Below are positions 15,132 to 23,113 of a stretch of DNA of 23,320 nucleotides, in pieces. The stretch comes from Candidatus Bathycorpusculum fermentans (lineage in GTDB: Archaea > Thermoproteota > Bathyarchaeia > Bathyarchaeales > Bathycorpusculaceae): contig WRGM01000163.1 in NCBI GenBank assembly GCA_009787175.1, forward strand, positions 1-23,320, written 5' to 3'. Position 1 is the first letter of the stretch, and every line of letters begins with the position of its first letter. The notes beneath the pieces were generated by a model. It was not told the origin of the DNA and searched no databases. It was given only the letters and a program-made list of their open reading frames with translations. Both the position numbers and the translations under genes were made by a program.

Positions 15132-16379
15132 ATGGGAAATGAAAATGTACTTGATGACGTGTTTGATAATTTTGTTAACAGAGTCAATTTGTTCAAAGAT
15201 AGAGAAGTACTTAGACATGATTACATACCTGATAAATTACCTCATAGGGAAAATCAAATTCGACTACTAGGCGAAAGAGTTGCTCCTGTTTTGAAAGATG
15301 CTAGATGTTCAAATATTTTTATATATGGAAAGACTGGAACTGGAAAGACAGCTGTAACGAAGTATGTTTTAAGTCATTTAGAAGCAAAAGCAAAACAGTA
15401 CGGTGCACAAGTAAAATTTTGTTATGTGAATTGTCATGTTACAGGTTCTGTGTATCGTGTTTTTGCACACTTAAGCCAGAGTGTAGGTATGTCTATACCC
15501 TTTACTGGTTTATCTGTTGAAGAAGTTTTTGATAGATTTCGTGTTAGTCTTGATACTTCCCGAGTTCTCTTTATAATAGTGCTTGATGAAATTGATGCTT
15601 TAATTAAAGAGAAGGGTGATGCTTTTATGTATGAACTAACTCGAATTAATGAGACACTTGTAAAAAGTAAAGTCTCTATAATTGGAATCTCTAATGATTT
15701 ACGACTTAAAGAATTTCTTGACCCACGAGTTTTTAGTTCTCTAAGTGAAGAAGAACTGGTTTTCCGTCCTTATGATGCTAGTGAATTGAGAAATATTCTA
15801 CTTGAACGTTCCAAGCTTTCTTTTCAGGAAGGCACTTTGACTGACTCTGCTTTAAGCATATGTTCTGCTCTTGCAGCTGCTGAGCATGGTGATGCTCGTC
15901 GTGCGTTAGATTTGTTGCGTGTTGCGGGTGAGGTGGCTGAGCGGCAAGAGGCGAAGAGTATCACTGAGGTACATGTGCAACAAGCGGAAAAGCATATTGA
16001 ACATGATCGTGTCGTTGATGCTCTTAATAATTTAACATTACATTCAAAATTGGTGTTGTTAAGTGTGTACCATCTTAATAAGTCAAGTGCGACGACTGGT
16101 GAGATATATGATGTTTATAATGAGCTTTGTGGTGAGTTTGGTGTTGGTATTTTGACTCAACGACGTTTGGGCAGTTTGGTTACTGAATTGGATGCTATGG
16201 GACTTGTTAATGCTAAAGTGGTAAGTAAGGGGCGTTATGGTCGTACTAAAAAAATTCGTCTTGAAATTTCTCGAACTTTGGTTCGTGACGTATTTGATGC
16301 TGATGGACGGTTTAATCGTATAATGGATTATAAAGTATGTGCTTCGAAAAAAAGTGTGCTTAATAATAAATCTAGCTAA
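15132..16379 (+). CDS. cdc6: Orc1/Cdc6 replication initiator
   Basis: AAA+ initiator that binds ORB elements and helps load the MCM helicase. The 415 residues contain Walker A GKTGTGKT at 66-73, Walker B IVLDEID with Asp152-Glu153, sensor 1 (IIGISNDL), a sensor 2 region (GDARRALDLLRVAGE) and a C-terminal winged helix (about 310-400) that contacts the ORB. Its place immediately downstream of three ORBs supports the Orc1-1 class that lies beside its own origin. The stop overlaps the stop of the convergent PolD small-subunit gene by 4 nt (16376-16379). Codons are strongly T- and G-ending on this strand, unlike + strand genes left of the origin. Confidence 0.98.
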   Translation: MGNENVLDDVFDNFVNRVNLFKDREVLRHDYIPDKLPHRENQIRLLGERVAPVLKDARCSNIFIYGKTGTGKTAVTKYVLSHLEAKAKQYGAQVKFCYVNCHVTGSVYRVFAHLSQSVGMSIPFTGLSVEEVFDRFRVSLDTSRVLFIIVLDEIDALIKEKGDAFMYELTRINETLVKSKVSIIGISNDLRLKEFLDPRVFSSLSEEELVFRPYDASELRNILLERSKLSFQEGTLTDSALSICSALAAAEHGDARRALDLLRVAGEVAERQEAKSITEVHVQQAEKHIEHDRVVDALNNLTLHSKLVLLSVYHLNKSSATTGEIYDVYNELCGEFGVGILTQRRLGSLVTELDAMGLVNAKVVSKGRYGRTKKIRLEISRTLVRDVFDADGRFNRIMDYKVCASKKSVLNNKSS

Positions 16380-17956
16380 TTTTCTGTTTTGAAATCCAGT
16401 ATTGTTATTTTTCTAGTCATTAAATTTATTACTGGTACTTTTCCCGGTGTTGGGACTAACCCTAATTTTTCCATGTATTCTGTTTGTTCTTGCCAACAGC
16501 CAGAATTAACAACCAAAACGCCTTTGTAATTACAGTAACCTAGAACGTGAACGTGACCTGCGTGTAAAATGTCTGGAATTTTGTCAATAACTAAATAGTC
16601 ACGATTTTCTGGGGCAAGCATAATTTTTTCCCCGTATACTGGAGCTAAATGGCGTCCTCGTAATAGTAGGCTCATTGATTTTTCTGGATGTTCATAGCTC
16701 ATTTCTGGTATGGTGGCTATAATATCATCTAAACTTCGACCGTGATCCATAAGTATGTCGACGCCATGAACGTTTAGTAGGCATGGGCTTCCAACTGAGT
16801 GTATATTATTTTTATCCTTAATTGAGGTTAAATATTCTGGTGGAATAGCAGGTTGTGGGAGGGCTTTTCTTGTAGTGTCATGGTTTCCGGGGGCTAAAAC
16901 TATTTCAACATATTTGGGAATTTTTTCTAAATATTTAATCGCCTGATCATATTGCCTGCAGGCATCACGGATTGTTAATTCTCTTTGTTGCCCTGGATAA
17001 ACTCCTATACCGTCTATAATGTCGCCGGCTATTAGCAAATATTTTACGCGTCCAGCAATTTCTTTCATTTCTGGTGTTCCATATTTGCCTTTGAACCATA
17101 GGATGAATTTTTTGAATGCTTCTTTGTTGAATTTTGTGCTACCTACATGAATGTCTGATGTTAATACTGCATATACTTCTTCTTGGGCTCTTTGTGGAAT
17201 TTTACGTTCAACGTCAGGGAATATTATGTCCTCTGCTAGAAACAGGTTGGTTCTAGTTTTGATTACTGCAATGCAGATAACTTGGTCTAGTAGAATTTGT
17301 AATGCTTTCTTTTTTACTTCATCTGGTGCATTATTTGGAATTAGTACAGTTGCACTACTGTTGAGGTCTTCTATAGATAGTATTGTTTGTTGTTTAGCGT
17401 CTCTTTTCTCAGTTAATATTCCAATGATTTTTAGTTTGGTTTTAGGTTGTGATTTTAAGGCTTCACGGATTGGTGTTGCTGTTTTCGCATCTATTCGTTT
17501 ACGTAGAATTTTTTCTAGACGTTTATATCGGTCTTGGAAAAGTGCTGTGTATTCTTCAAGGGTGCCATTTGATGTAAGTTTGCCTGTTGCGTCTTCAAGT
17601 ATTTCCAGTTCTGAAGGGATATATTTTGCGTGGGGATAAAATATATCCTCACCACTGGCTGTCTGTGATTTAGGTGGCTGTGGTATTGTGTTTTCTTGAT
17701 TTTTTTCATTTTGAACAGCTTGTGCTGCTTTATGTGTTTGCATTAACTGTTTAACCATATTTTCTAAAAAATTTTTTTCTATAATGAAGGGTTTTTCTTT
17801 CAACTTGTTCATTTCATGTAGAACCATACTCATTATAGTAAGTGGATCAGTTTTTTTACTACATTGCAGTAAGTAGTTAAAAGCATCAGTACTAAGTTGA
17901 TAACCTGTAGTAATTGTTGCCTCAATGGCTTTTTGCATTCTTTCATTTTCGCTCAT
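16376..17956 (-). CDS. polB: DNA polymerase D small subunit DP1 (3'-5' exonuclease)
   Basis: Proofreading and structural subunit of PolD; it partners with DP2 (5214-8642). The 526 residues hold a helical N-terminal region (1-90), a low-complexity linker, an OB-fold domain (about 165-250) and an Mre11-like calcineurin phosphoesterase domain. The phosphoesterase motifs are intact: SDIHVGS (Asp268, His270), GDIIDG (Asp312), PGNHD (His359), DHGRSLDD, and HAGHVH (His465, 468, 470). The exonuclease should therefore be active. The ATG is at 17954-17956. The stop codon overlaps the cdc6 stop on the other strand by 4 nt, leaving no room for separate terminators. Cdc6 and DP1 as neighbours is a recurrent archaeal arrangement. 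Confidence 0.97.
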   Translation of the reverse strand: MSENERMQKAIEATITTGYQLSTDAFNYLLQCSKKTDPLTIMSMVLHEMNKLKEKPFIIEKNFLENMVKQLMQTHKAAQAVQNEKNQENTIPQPPKSQTASGEDIFYPHAKYIPSELEILEDATGKLTSNGTLEEYTALFQDRYKRLEKILRKRIDAKTATPIREALKSQPKTKLKIIGILTEKRDAKQQTILSIEDLNSSATVLIPNNAPDEVKKKALQILLDQVICIAVIKTRTNLFLAEDIIFPDVERKIPQRAQEEVYAVLTSDIHVGSTKFNKEAFKKFILWFKGKYGTPEMKEIAGRVKYLLIAGDIIDGIGVYPGQQRELTIRDACRQYDQAIKYLEKIPKYVEIVLAPGNHDTTRKALPQPAIPPEYLTSIKDKNNIHSVGSPCLLNVHGVDILMDHGRSLDDIIATIPEMSYEHPEKSMSLLLRGRHLAPVYGEKIMLAPENRDYLVIDKIPDILHAGHVHVLGYCNYKGVLVVNSGCWQEQTEYMEKLGLVPTPGKVPVINLMTRKITILDFKTEN

Positions 17957-18393
17957 GTTTATGATTTCTCACTATAGGTCATTTTGTGATGCTTCTAGTT
18001 TGCTTTTTACAGTGCTTGACATATTTACTATTATTGTTTGAATTTTTAAAAATACCGTGTTTTAAACTTGTTAGTTACATGTTTGAATGTTACTGCTTAC
18101 CGCAGCCGTAGTTCTTTTGGATTTTTTGATGATTTATTCAGAAAAATTTTATTCAGTCTAACATGTTTATTGCAAAGAATTATCTTTTTTACTTGTTCAC
18201 GTTCTTGGTTGTTATGCTATGGACTCTACTTATGCTGTATTCATCCAAATTGTCTACTCAATAGTTGCTTCTAAAGTGTTATAGGCTGGCTCTATATATT
18301 AGCACTTTTTATCTGAGCATTAATTTTTGTCAAATTTATATAGGTTGTAAATTGTTTAATACCTTGTAGAGATTTTGTAAGGGGTAATTTAAA
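17957..18393. other. 437-bp non-coding gap, divergent promoters
   Basis: This separates DP1 (-) from the AbrB-PhoU gene (+), so it must contain both promoters. The + strand is T-rich. AAGGGG at 18379-18384 sits 9 nt before the TTG start of the downstream gene and is its likely ribosome site. TTTATATAGG at about 18335-18344 is a candidate TATA box, about 25-30 bp before a start near 18365. An open frame at 18068-18274 has no ribosome site, no domain and Cys/Ser/Leu-rich composition typical of chance, so I do not call it. TGATGAT at 18127-18133 resembles a C box, but no matching D box was found. Confidence 0.4.
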
Positions 18394-19365
18394 TTGCGTG
18401 ATTTACGTAAGGTTCAACAAACACCTACCGGCACATTTTTTGTTTGTGTGCCAAAATCTTGGGCTCAACAATACGGATTGAAAAAAGGAACACTTGTTAA
18501 TTTAGAGGTTATCGATGATGGTAAACTTGTTGTTGATGCTAAGTATGATTCTGAGCAGCAGCCAAGAATGGTTACTTTAACTGTTGGACCTTTTTTGAGG
18601 CGAGAAATTATTGGTTGTTATTTATTAGGTTTTGATGTTATCTGTGTTGAAGCTAAAGACCGTATTGAGCTTGAGGTGAGAAATATTGTAAAATCCACAG
18701 TAAGCTCTCTTGTAGGTTTAGAGATTGTTGAAGAGACTTATTCTCAAGTAGTTCTGCAATGCCTACTTGATCCAATAGGGTCACAGCCTGAAAAAATTTT
18801 GCGACGGATATGCGCTATCGTTTCTGGAATGCTTCGTGATGTTACTAACTCTTTCATTACAGGTGATTTACAATTAGCAAAAGCTGTTGTAGCTCGCGAT
18901 GTAGAAAGTAACCGTTTATATTTTTTGTTAGTACGCACCCTTAGAACTATTATACAAACTCCTAAGCTTAATGAGAAATTGGGGATAACATCTATTGACT
19001 GTTTAGATTATCGTCTTGCCGCCAGCTTAATTGAATCTATGGGCGATGTTTGTGTGCAAATCGCCACAAAAACCCTTGAACTACACGGGTTTAAACCATA
19101 TGGCGAACTATTAAAACTGTTGAAAGACCTGCAGGCAGTATGTCTTGGAGCAAATGAGCAGGCACTAAAAGCTTTTATTAACAAAGACATGACAATAGCA
19201 GAAAACGTTCGAAACGCAAAAACAAACATTCGCGATATATATGCAGATATTGAAAAAGTCGCCAAAAACCAACCACTTGACGTTATGCCACATCTTTTAG
19301 TTACAACATCCTTTATACGACAAATTTACGAACATAGCCTTGACATGGCCGACCTCGTCGCATAA
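18394..19365 (+). CDS. AbrB-PhoU fusion regulator
   Basis: A 323-residue protein with an N-terminal SpoVT-AbrB swapped-hairpin DNA-binding domain (about 1-50: RKVQQTPTGTFFVCVPKSWA, then KKGTLVNLEV) and PhoU-like three-helix bundles (about 105-320). Archaeal proteins of this layout are usually annotated as phosphate uptake regulators, often beside pst genes. No phosphate transporter is in this window, so the signal it senses is open. The start is TTG 18394 with AAGGGG 9 nt upstream; the AbrB fold begins directly after it. Odd feature: the first two thirds use T/G-ending codons, while from about 19020 the gene switches to A/C-ending codons without any break in frame. Confidence 0.87.
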   Translation: MRDLRKVQQTPTGTFFVCVPKSWAQQYGLKKGTLVNLEVIDDGKLVVDAKYDSEQQPRMVTLTVGPFLRREIIGCYLLGFDVICVEAKDRIELEVRNIVKSTVSSLVGLEIVEETYSQVVLQCLLDPIGSQPEKILRRICAIVSGMLRDVTNSFITGDLQLAKAVVARDVESNRLYFLLVRTLRTIIQTPKLNEKLGITSIDCLDYRLAASLIESMGDVCVQIATKTLELHGFKPYGELLKLLKDLQAVCLGANEQALKAFINKDMTIAENVRNAKTNIRDIYADIEKVAKNQPLDVMPHLLVTTSFIRQIYEHSLDMADLVA

Positions 19366-19512
19366 TCCCGTTTTTACCTGTCTGATTAACTTCCTTTTTT
19401 TCTATATCTTCCTATAAAAAAATCGTCAATAGCCATCTTAAACATCTTTATTAATATTTTATCAGTTTTTACTGGAAACTCTTTTAGAGTTGCATGTAAA
19501 CTCTATAACTAA

Positions 19513-19632
19513 GCCGGGGTGGCGGAGTGGTTATCGCGCCAGCCTCGAGATCTTAAAAAAATGGGCTAGCCACAAATGGCAAGATAGCTGGTAGGCTTCG
19601 TGCCTGCAGGGGTTCGAGTCCCTTCCCCGGCG
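19513..19632 (+). tRNA. tRNA-Ser(CGA) with a 36-nt intron
   Basis: Class II tRNA. The acceptor stem is GCCGGGG (19513-19519) with CCCCGGC (19625-19631), then discriminator G73 at 19632; CCA is not encoded. The D stem is GCGG/TCGC. The anticodon stem is CCAGC (19539-19543) with GCTGG (19587-19591), and the anticodon is CGA (19546-19548). The long variable arm (AGGC/GCCT) and G73 indicate serine. The T arm is AGGGG-TTCGAGT-CCCTT. The intron lies at the standard 37/38 site, 19550-19585 (or shifted by one base, equivalent). Removing it gives 84 nt. The cleavage points can fall after the second base of two 3-nt bulges around a 4-bp helix with one C-A mismatch, a relaxed bulge-helix-bulge. Confidence 0.95.
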
Positions 19633-19815
19633 CCTCTCTTTACTATCGTTCCCCTTAATCACGTTTTAAAATTCTCAAAAATAGTCCTGAACCTGAAAAA
19701 CGATGATTTAATCCACAACTACGGAAATTGCCTTGTAAAATGTCATCGTAACATAAAGTTGGTGAACAACTGAGATCACAAATGCTTTCAGGGAAAAAAA
19801 GTGTTCACTTAAATT

Positions 19816-20574
19816 TCAGTTTTGTAATCGGAACGGTGGTTCATCAATTGTATTTTTGTCCCAAACTCTTTTTTTCATTACTGGTATTACGAATACAAAT
19901 ATGATAAACAGTATAGTAAACAAAGCCAAAATAATCCGCAAAATATTATGCTGTTGGAAAAACATTGCTATTGAACCTATCCAAGGGATACGCATTATAA
20001 CTTTCCCGTAAACATAATCCTTTGATATCGCACCATCATAAGTACTGTTAGGGTCATCTGCCGTAGAGCGCCAGTTATCTCTGTTCCCTGTTGCTAGCTC
20101 TTGTGGCCAAACGTTAGGGTAACCATTTCCATCGCCTTTAGTATAAAAGTAAAGTTTCCCATTAACTTCAACAGTGTCGATGATGCGGTGAACAATATTA
20201 GCTTTAGAGTCCTTTACTGCTTTTTCTGGATCGCGAAAGACTATTATGTCACTGTTTGGATAATTCGTTTTTAAATCTTTAGCATCTACACCTTTAATGA
20301 TAATAAAGTCCCCTTTGTGTAGGGTTCTTTCAAACGTATGTGAAAAGTGGCTACAGGGTTCAGCTGAAATGCACATACTCCCGCTTACTACAGTAAGTGC
20401 GGGAAACACTTCAGTATTTAACAACTTTGGAAGCCCAAACCAGATACATGATATTAAAAGCAGAGGAACTAAACATATTACGATAACGTTTTTGGCGGTC
20501 TCGTTTTTCCACAGTTGCCTCAATAGTGTCACCAAAAAAATGGGCGAGTTAACCCATGATGGTCGGGTGGGCAT
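19816..20574 (-). CDS. Signal peptidase I (archaeal/ER type)
   Basis: Membrane serine protease that removes signal peptides on the outer face of the membrane. The 252 residues contain a membrane segment at about 29-48, SGSM at 64-67 with nucleophile Ser66, IVHRI with His129 (archaeal and ER-type enzymes use His in place of the bacterial Lys), and KGDGN with Asp148. A further C-terminal membrane segment (about 214-235) is present. An extra Cys-containing insert follows SGSM (CISAEPCSHF) and could form a disulfide outside the cell. The ATG at 20572-20574 lies within the end of the upstream 97-residue gene (26-nt overlap), so the two are co-translated. The set of substrates is unknown. Confidence 0.9.
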   Translation of the reverse strand: MPTRPSWVNSPIFLVTLLRQLWKNETAKNVIVICLVPLLLISCIWFGLPKLLNTEVFPALTVVSGSMCISAEPCSHFSHTFERTLHKGDFIIIKGVDAKDLKTNYPNSDIIVFRDPEKAVKDSKANIVHRIIDTVEVNGKLYFYTKGDGNGYPNVWPQELATGNRDNWRSTADDPNSTYDGAISKDYVYGKVIMRIPWIGSIAMFFQQHNILRIILALFTILFIIFVFVIPVMKKRVWDKNTIDEPPFRLQN

Positions 20575-20842
20575 CTTCTTCGTCTATGTGATGCATAACA
20601 TGAATTGCTAAGCCTGTGGCAGCACCTGCAGAAAGTCCCAGTAGCAAATTGTTTAGTGGTGCATAATTGCCTAATAAGCCTAAAATAACTAGCACGTCAA
20701 AGCCGATTGCAACTACGAGGTATCCAACGCACCACATTTTAACGCTCATGCCTCTTGGTTTATTTATCCCAATTCCACCAAGTATACCTAGCATTATGAG
20801 AAAACCAATTAAAGCATAAATTAAATCAAAGGTTAAGTTCAA
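20549..20842 (-). CDS. Small three-helix membrane protein upstream of signal peptidase
   Basis: A 97-residue protein not recognised as a named family. It has three predicted membrane helices (about residues 5-26, 36-58 and 62-82) and a His/Asp-rich tail (HVMHHIDEEDAHP) that could bind a metal. The start is TTG 20840-20842: GGTGA on the minus strand (20849-20853) lies 6 nt upstream, and the ATG at 20844-20846 is out of frame. Its end overlaps the signal peptidase gene by 26 nt, so the two form an operon and may work at the same membrane site. Divergent from the radical SAM gene across a gap of about 160 bp. Confidence 0.66.
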   Translation of the reverse strand: MNLTFDLIYALIGFLIMLGILGGIGINKPRGMSVKMWCVGYLVVAIGFDVLVILGLLGNYAPLNNLLLGLSAGAATGLAIHVMHHIDEEDAHPTIMG

Positions 20843-20947
20843 ACATTTTCACCGTTGTTATACCTTGGTATGTTTGCATTGGAGCTTATTAGTTTATCGA
20901 ATTCATGTGAACTGTAGCTGCTACATTTTTGGTAACTGATATACTGC

Positions 20948-21001
20948 TACCTTATATATCCTCAGAACTTTCTTTACTCCTTCACAATAGAGGATTGTAG
21001 T
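20948..21001 (+). promoter_or_regulatory. Promoter and ribosome site of the radical SAM gene
   Basis: CTTATATATCC (20951-20961) is a strong archaeal TATA element. Transcription would begin near 20982. AGAGGA (20989-20994) then lies in the leader, 7 nt before ATG 21002. Spacing of all three parts is standard. Confidence 0.65.
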
Positions 21002-23113
21002 ATGACCACTTACGATGAGTGGCACTGCCACAAATGGGCACTGCTGTTAACAGAACGAAAAAATATGCTAAATCAAGCACAAATAGCAATAGACGCAAAA
21101 GATTATGACACAGCCAAACAATTAACAAACCAAATTTTTTACGGCAAAATGGGTAAGCAGGCTGACCCTGGATTGGCAGGCTCACTGCTGTACCACATGG
21201 CTATGGTTACAAAGATGGAATCAGAAACTAACATGTTGCTCAAAGAACTAAACATTAAGCAACCTGATGTTCAAAAAAATCTTGACCATTTTTGCAGTCT
21301 TTTTGAAGAGGATGCCCACACATTGTTAAAAGGTGTAATTGACTTCAAAATACTCCCTTCATCAGTTGCTACGGAACGGTTGAATTCTGAACAAAAAATC
21401 GCTATTTTTTCAGAATTAGCCAAAAAATACAAGTCTTTGGAGAACTCTTTGTCGTATCAAGAATATGCGACGCGTGCTGCTCTTGAGGAATTGTTTTACG
21501 AATGGGCAAATTTGACTACAAAAATGAGGCTCATACAGGAATATGAAACAATCAAAGGGGTGCTTACTCTTGATGTACTTGTCAAAAGTTGTGGTGTTGA
21601 AAAAATTCAAACAGTAATTAATGCAGTAAAGGATATTTTTGGTCAAGAAACTGTTAATATTGCTTTAGATGTGACCTTGAAGGTTGGTATGCGTAGAGAA
21701 AAACTGCAAGCCGTTATGCTAAGTGACCATTACATCAATAATAATATGTCAATTGAAACACTTGACGGTCAAATGGACTTCTTAAACTGTCCTATACATG
21801 GAAGTCACCAATATATCATAAAAACTCTTGGTATCAACAGTGAGGTGTCTGAGCTGTTTTGTAAAAACTTTTGTTTTTCACATGCTAAAGCAATGCTTGA
21901 AACGGTTATGCCTTTTCCATTAACTCTTTGGCAACCAAAGCTTATGACCTCAGATGGTGTATGTTCCTTCTACTTAAAACTTGCCTATTCACCAGCGGCT
22001 CAACAAAAGGAGCGGTTTGTTCCCTTAATCCTGTCTTGGAATGTAACTCGTGAATGTAATTTAAACTGTAGTCATTGCTATATTAATGCTGCAGATAGAA
22101 AGCTGGAAAATGAGTTGACCACAGAGGAAGGAAAGCGGTTAATTGATCAAATATGCGAAGTTAGTCATCCTCTTCTGGTTTTAAGTGGCGGCGAGCCCAT
22201 TCTACGAGCAGACATATACGAGCTTATAAAGTATGGTTCAAGTAAAGGTCTAAAGATGGGTCTAGGTAGTAATGGTAGCTTAATTGATGATGTAGTTGCA
22301 AAAAAATTAAAAAATGCTGGTATAACTACAGTTTCAATAAGTATCGACTCACATATTGCCTCTCAGCACGATAACTTCCGTGGTGTTGAAGGTAGCTGGG
22401 AAAAAGCTGTGAACGCAATCAAAGTTTTGCGTGATAACAATGTCCTAGTGCAAGTTAATACAACTTTGACACATGATAATTACGATCAGATTGATGACAT
22501 AATGTATATCTCTGAAAGTCTTGGTGTCGAAAATTTTCATCTCTTCTTTCTTGTCCCAACTGGTAGAGGTGTAAAAATTGATGATATTTCTCCTCAAAAA
22601 TATGAGGATATGATAACAAATACTTTTGCTAAGGTGTTCAAACATCGTCTTAATGTACGACCTTCTTGTGCTCCGCAGTTTATGCGTATAGCCCAAGATA
22701 TGGGTCTAAATATGCGACAATGGATACGCGGTTGTATTGCAGGCATGTATTACTGTCGAATATATCCAAATGGTGACATAACTCCTTGTCCATATTTACC
22801 AGTAAAAGTTGGAAATGTTCGTGAGGACAGCTTTCAAGAAATTTGGAAAAACGCTGAGATATTCAAAGAATTACGTGATCCTAACACTTTAACAGGTAAA
22901 TGCGGTGAATGCGGATACAAAATGTTGTGCGGTGGCTGTAGGGCAAGGGCGTATGGTCTTTCAGCGGATTTCATAGATTACTGTGGTGATTTGCATATGC
23001 CAACTGAGGTAAAGGGTGATTACTTAAAAGAGGATCCTTGGTGTGTCTATCAACCAGCTTCCGAAAATGTTGATGTTCATAAAAGGCGTAATCATCATAT
23101 GCACGAGCGTTAA
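21002..23113 (+). CDS. Radical SAM/SPASM protein with a long N-terminal domain
   Basis: A 703-residue protein. The radical SAM core uses CNLNCSHC (Cys352, 356, 359) to bind the catalytic 4Fe-4S cluster, with SGGEP at 395-399 for SAM binding. A SPASM-type C-terminal region holds Cys578, 585, 596, 634, 637, 643 and 646 (CGECGYKMLCGGCRARAYG), predicted to hold auxiliary Fe-S clusters. This core resembles the AhbD/PqqE-like enzymes that modify peptides or haem precursors. Residues 1-330 are not radical SAM. The part around 255-330 has several cysteines (FLNCPIHG, LFCKNFCFSHAK, DGVCSFYL) and resembles domains of the ATC hydrolase/DUF6125 kind, tentatively. No precursor peptide or haem gene is adjacent, so the substrate is unknown. 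Codon use shifts from A/C- to T/G-ending near 21350. Confidence 0.92.
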   Translation: MTTYDEWHCHKWALLLTERKNMLNQAQIAIDAKDYDTAKQLTNQIFYGKMGKQADPGLAGSLLYHMAMVTKMESETNMLLKELNIKQPDVQKNLDHFCSLFEEDAHTLLKGVIDFKILPSSVATERLNSEQKIAIFSELAKKYKSLENSLSYQEYATRAALEELFYEWANLTTKMRLIQEYETIKGVLTLDVLVKSCGVEKIQTVINAVKDIFGQETVNIALDVTLKVGMRREKLQAVMLSDHYINNNMSIETLDGQMDFLNCPIHGSHQYIIKTLGINSEVSELFCKNFCFSHAKAMLETVMPFPLTLWQPKLMTSDGVCSFYLKLAYSPAAQQKERFVPLILSWNVTRECNLNCSHCYINAADRKLENELTTEEGKRLIDQICEVSHPLLVLSGGEPILRADIYELIKYGSSKGLKMGLGSNGSLIDDVVAKKLKNAGITTVSISIDSHIASQHDNFRGVEGSWEKAVNAIKVLRDNNVLVQVNTTLTHDNYDQIDDIMYISESLGVENFHLFFLVPTGRGVKIDDISPQKYEDMITNTFAKVFKHRLNVRPSCAPQFMRIAQDMGLNMRQWIRGCIAGMYYCRIYPNGDITPCPYLPVKVGNVREDSFQEIWKNAEIFKELRDPNTLTGKCGECGYKMLCGGCRARAYGLSADFIDYCGDLHMPTEVKGDYLKEDPWCVYQPASENVDVHKRRNHHMHER

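Noticed and set aside
18121..18165. C/D-box small RNA
   Set aside because: TGATGAT resembles a C box, but no D box (CTGA) at the proper distance or terminal stem was found.
18068..18274. 68-codon open frame between DP1 and the AbrB-PhoU gene
   Set aside because: TTG start without a ribosome site, Cys/Ser/Leu-rich composition and no domain; most likely chance in a T-rich gap.
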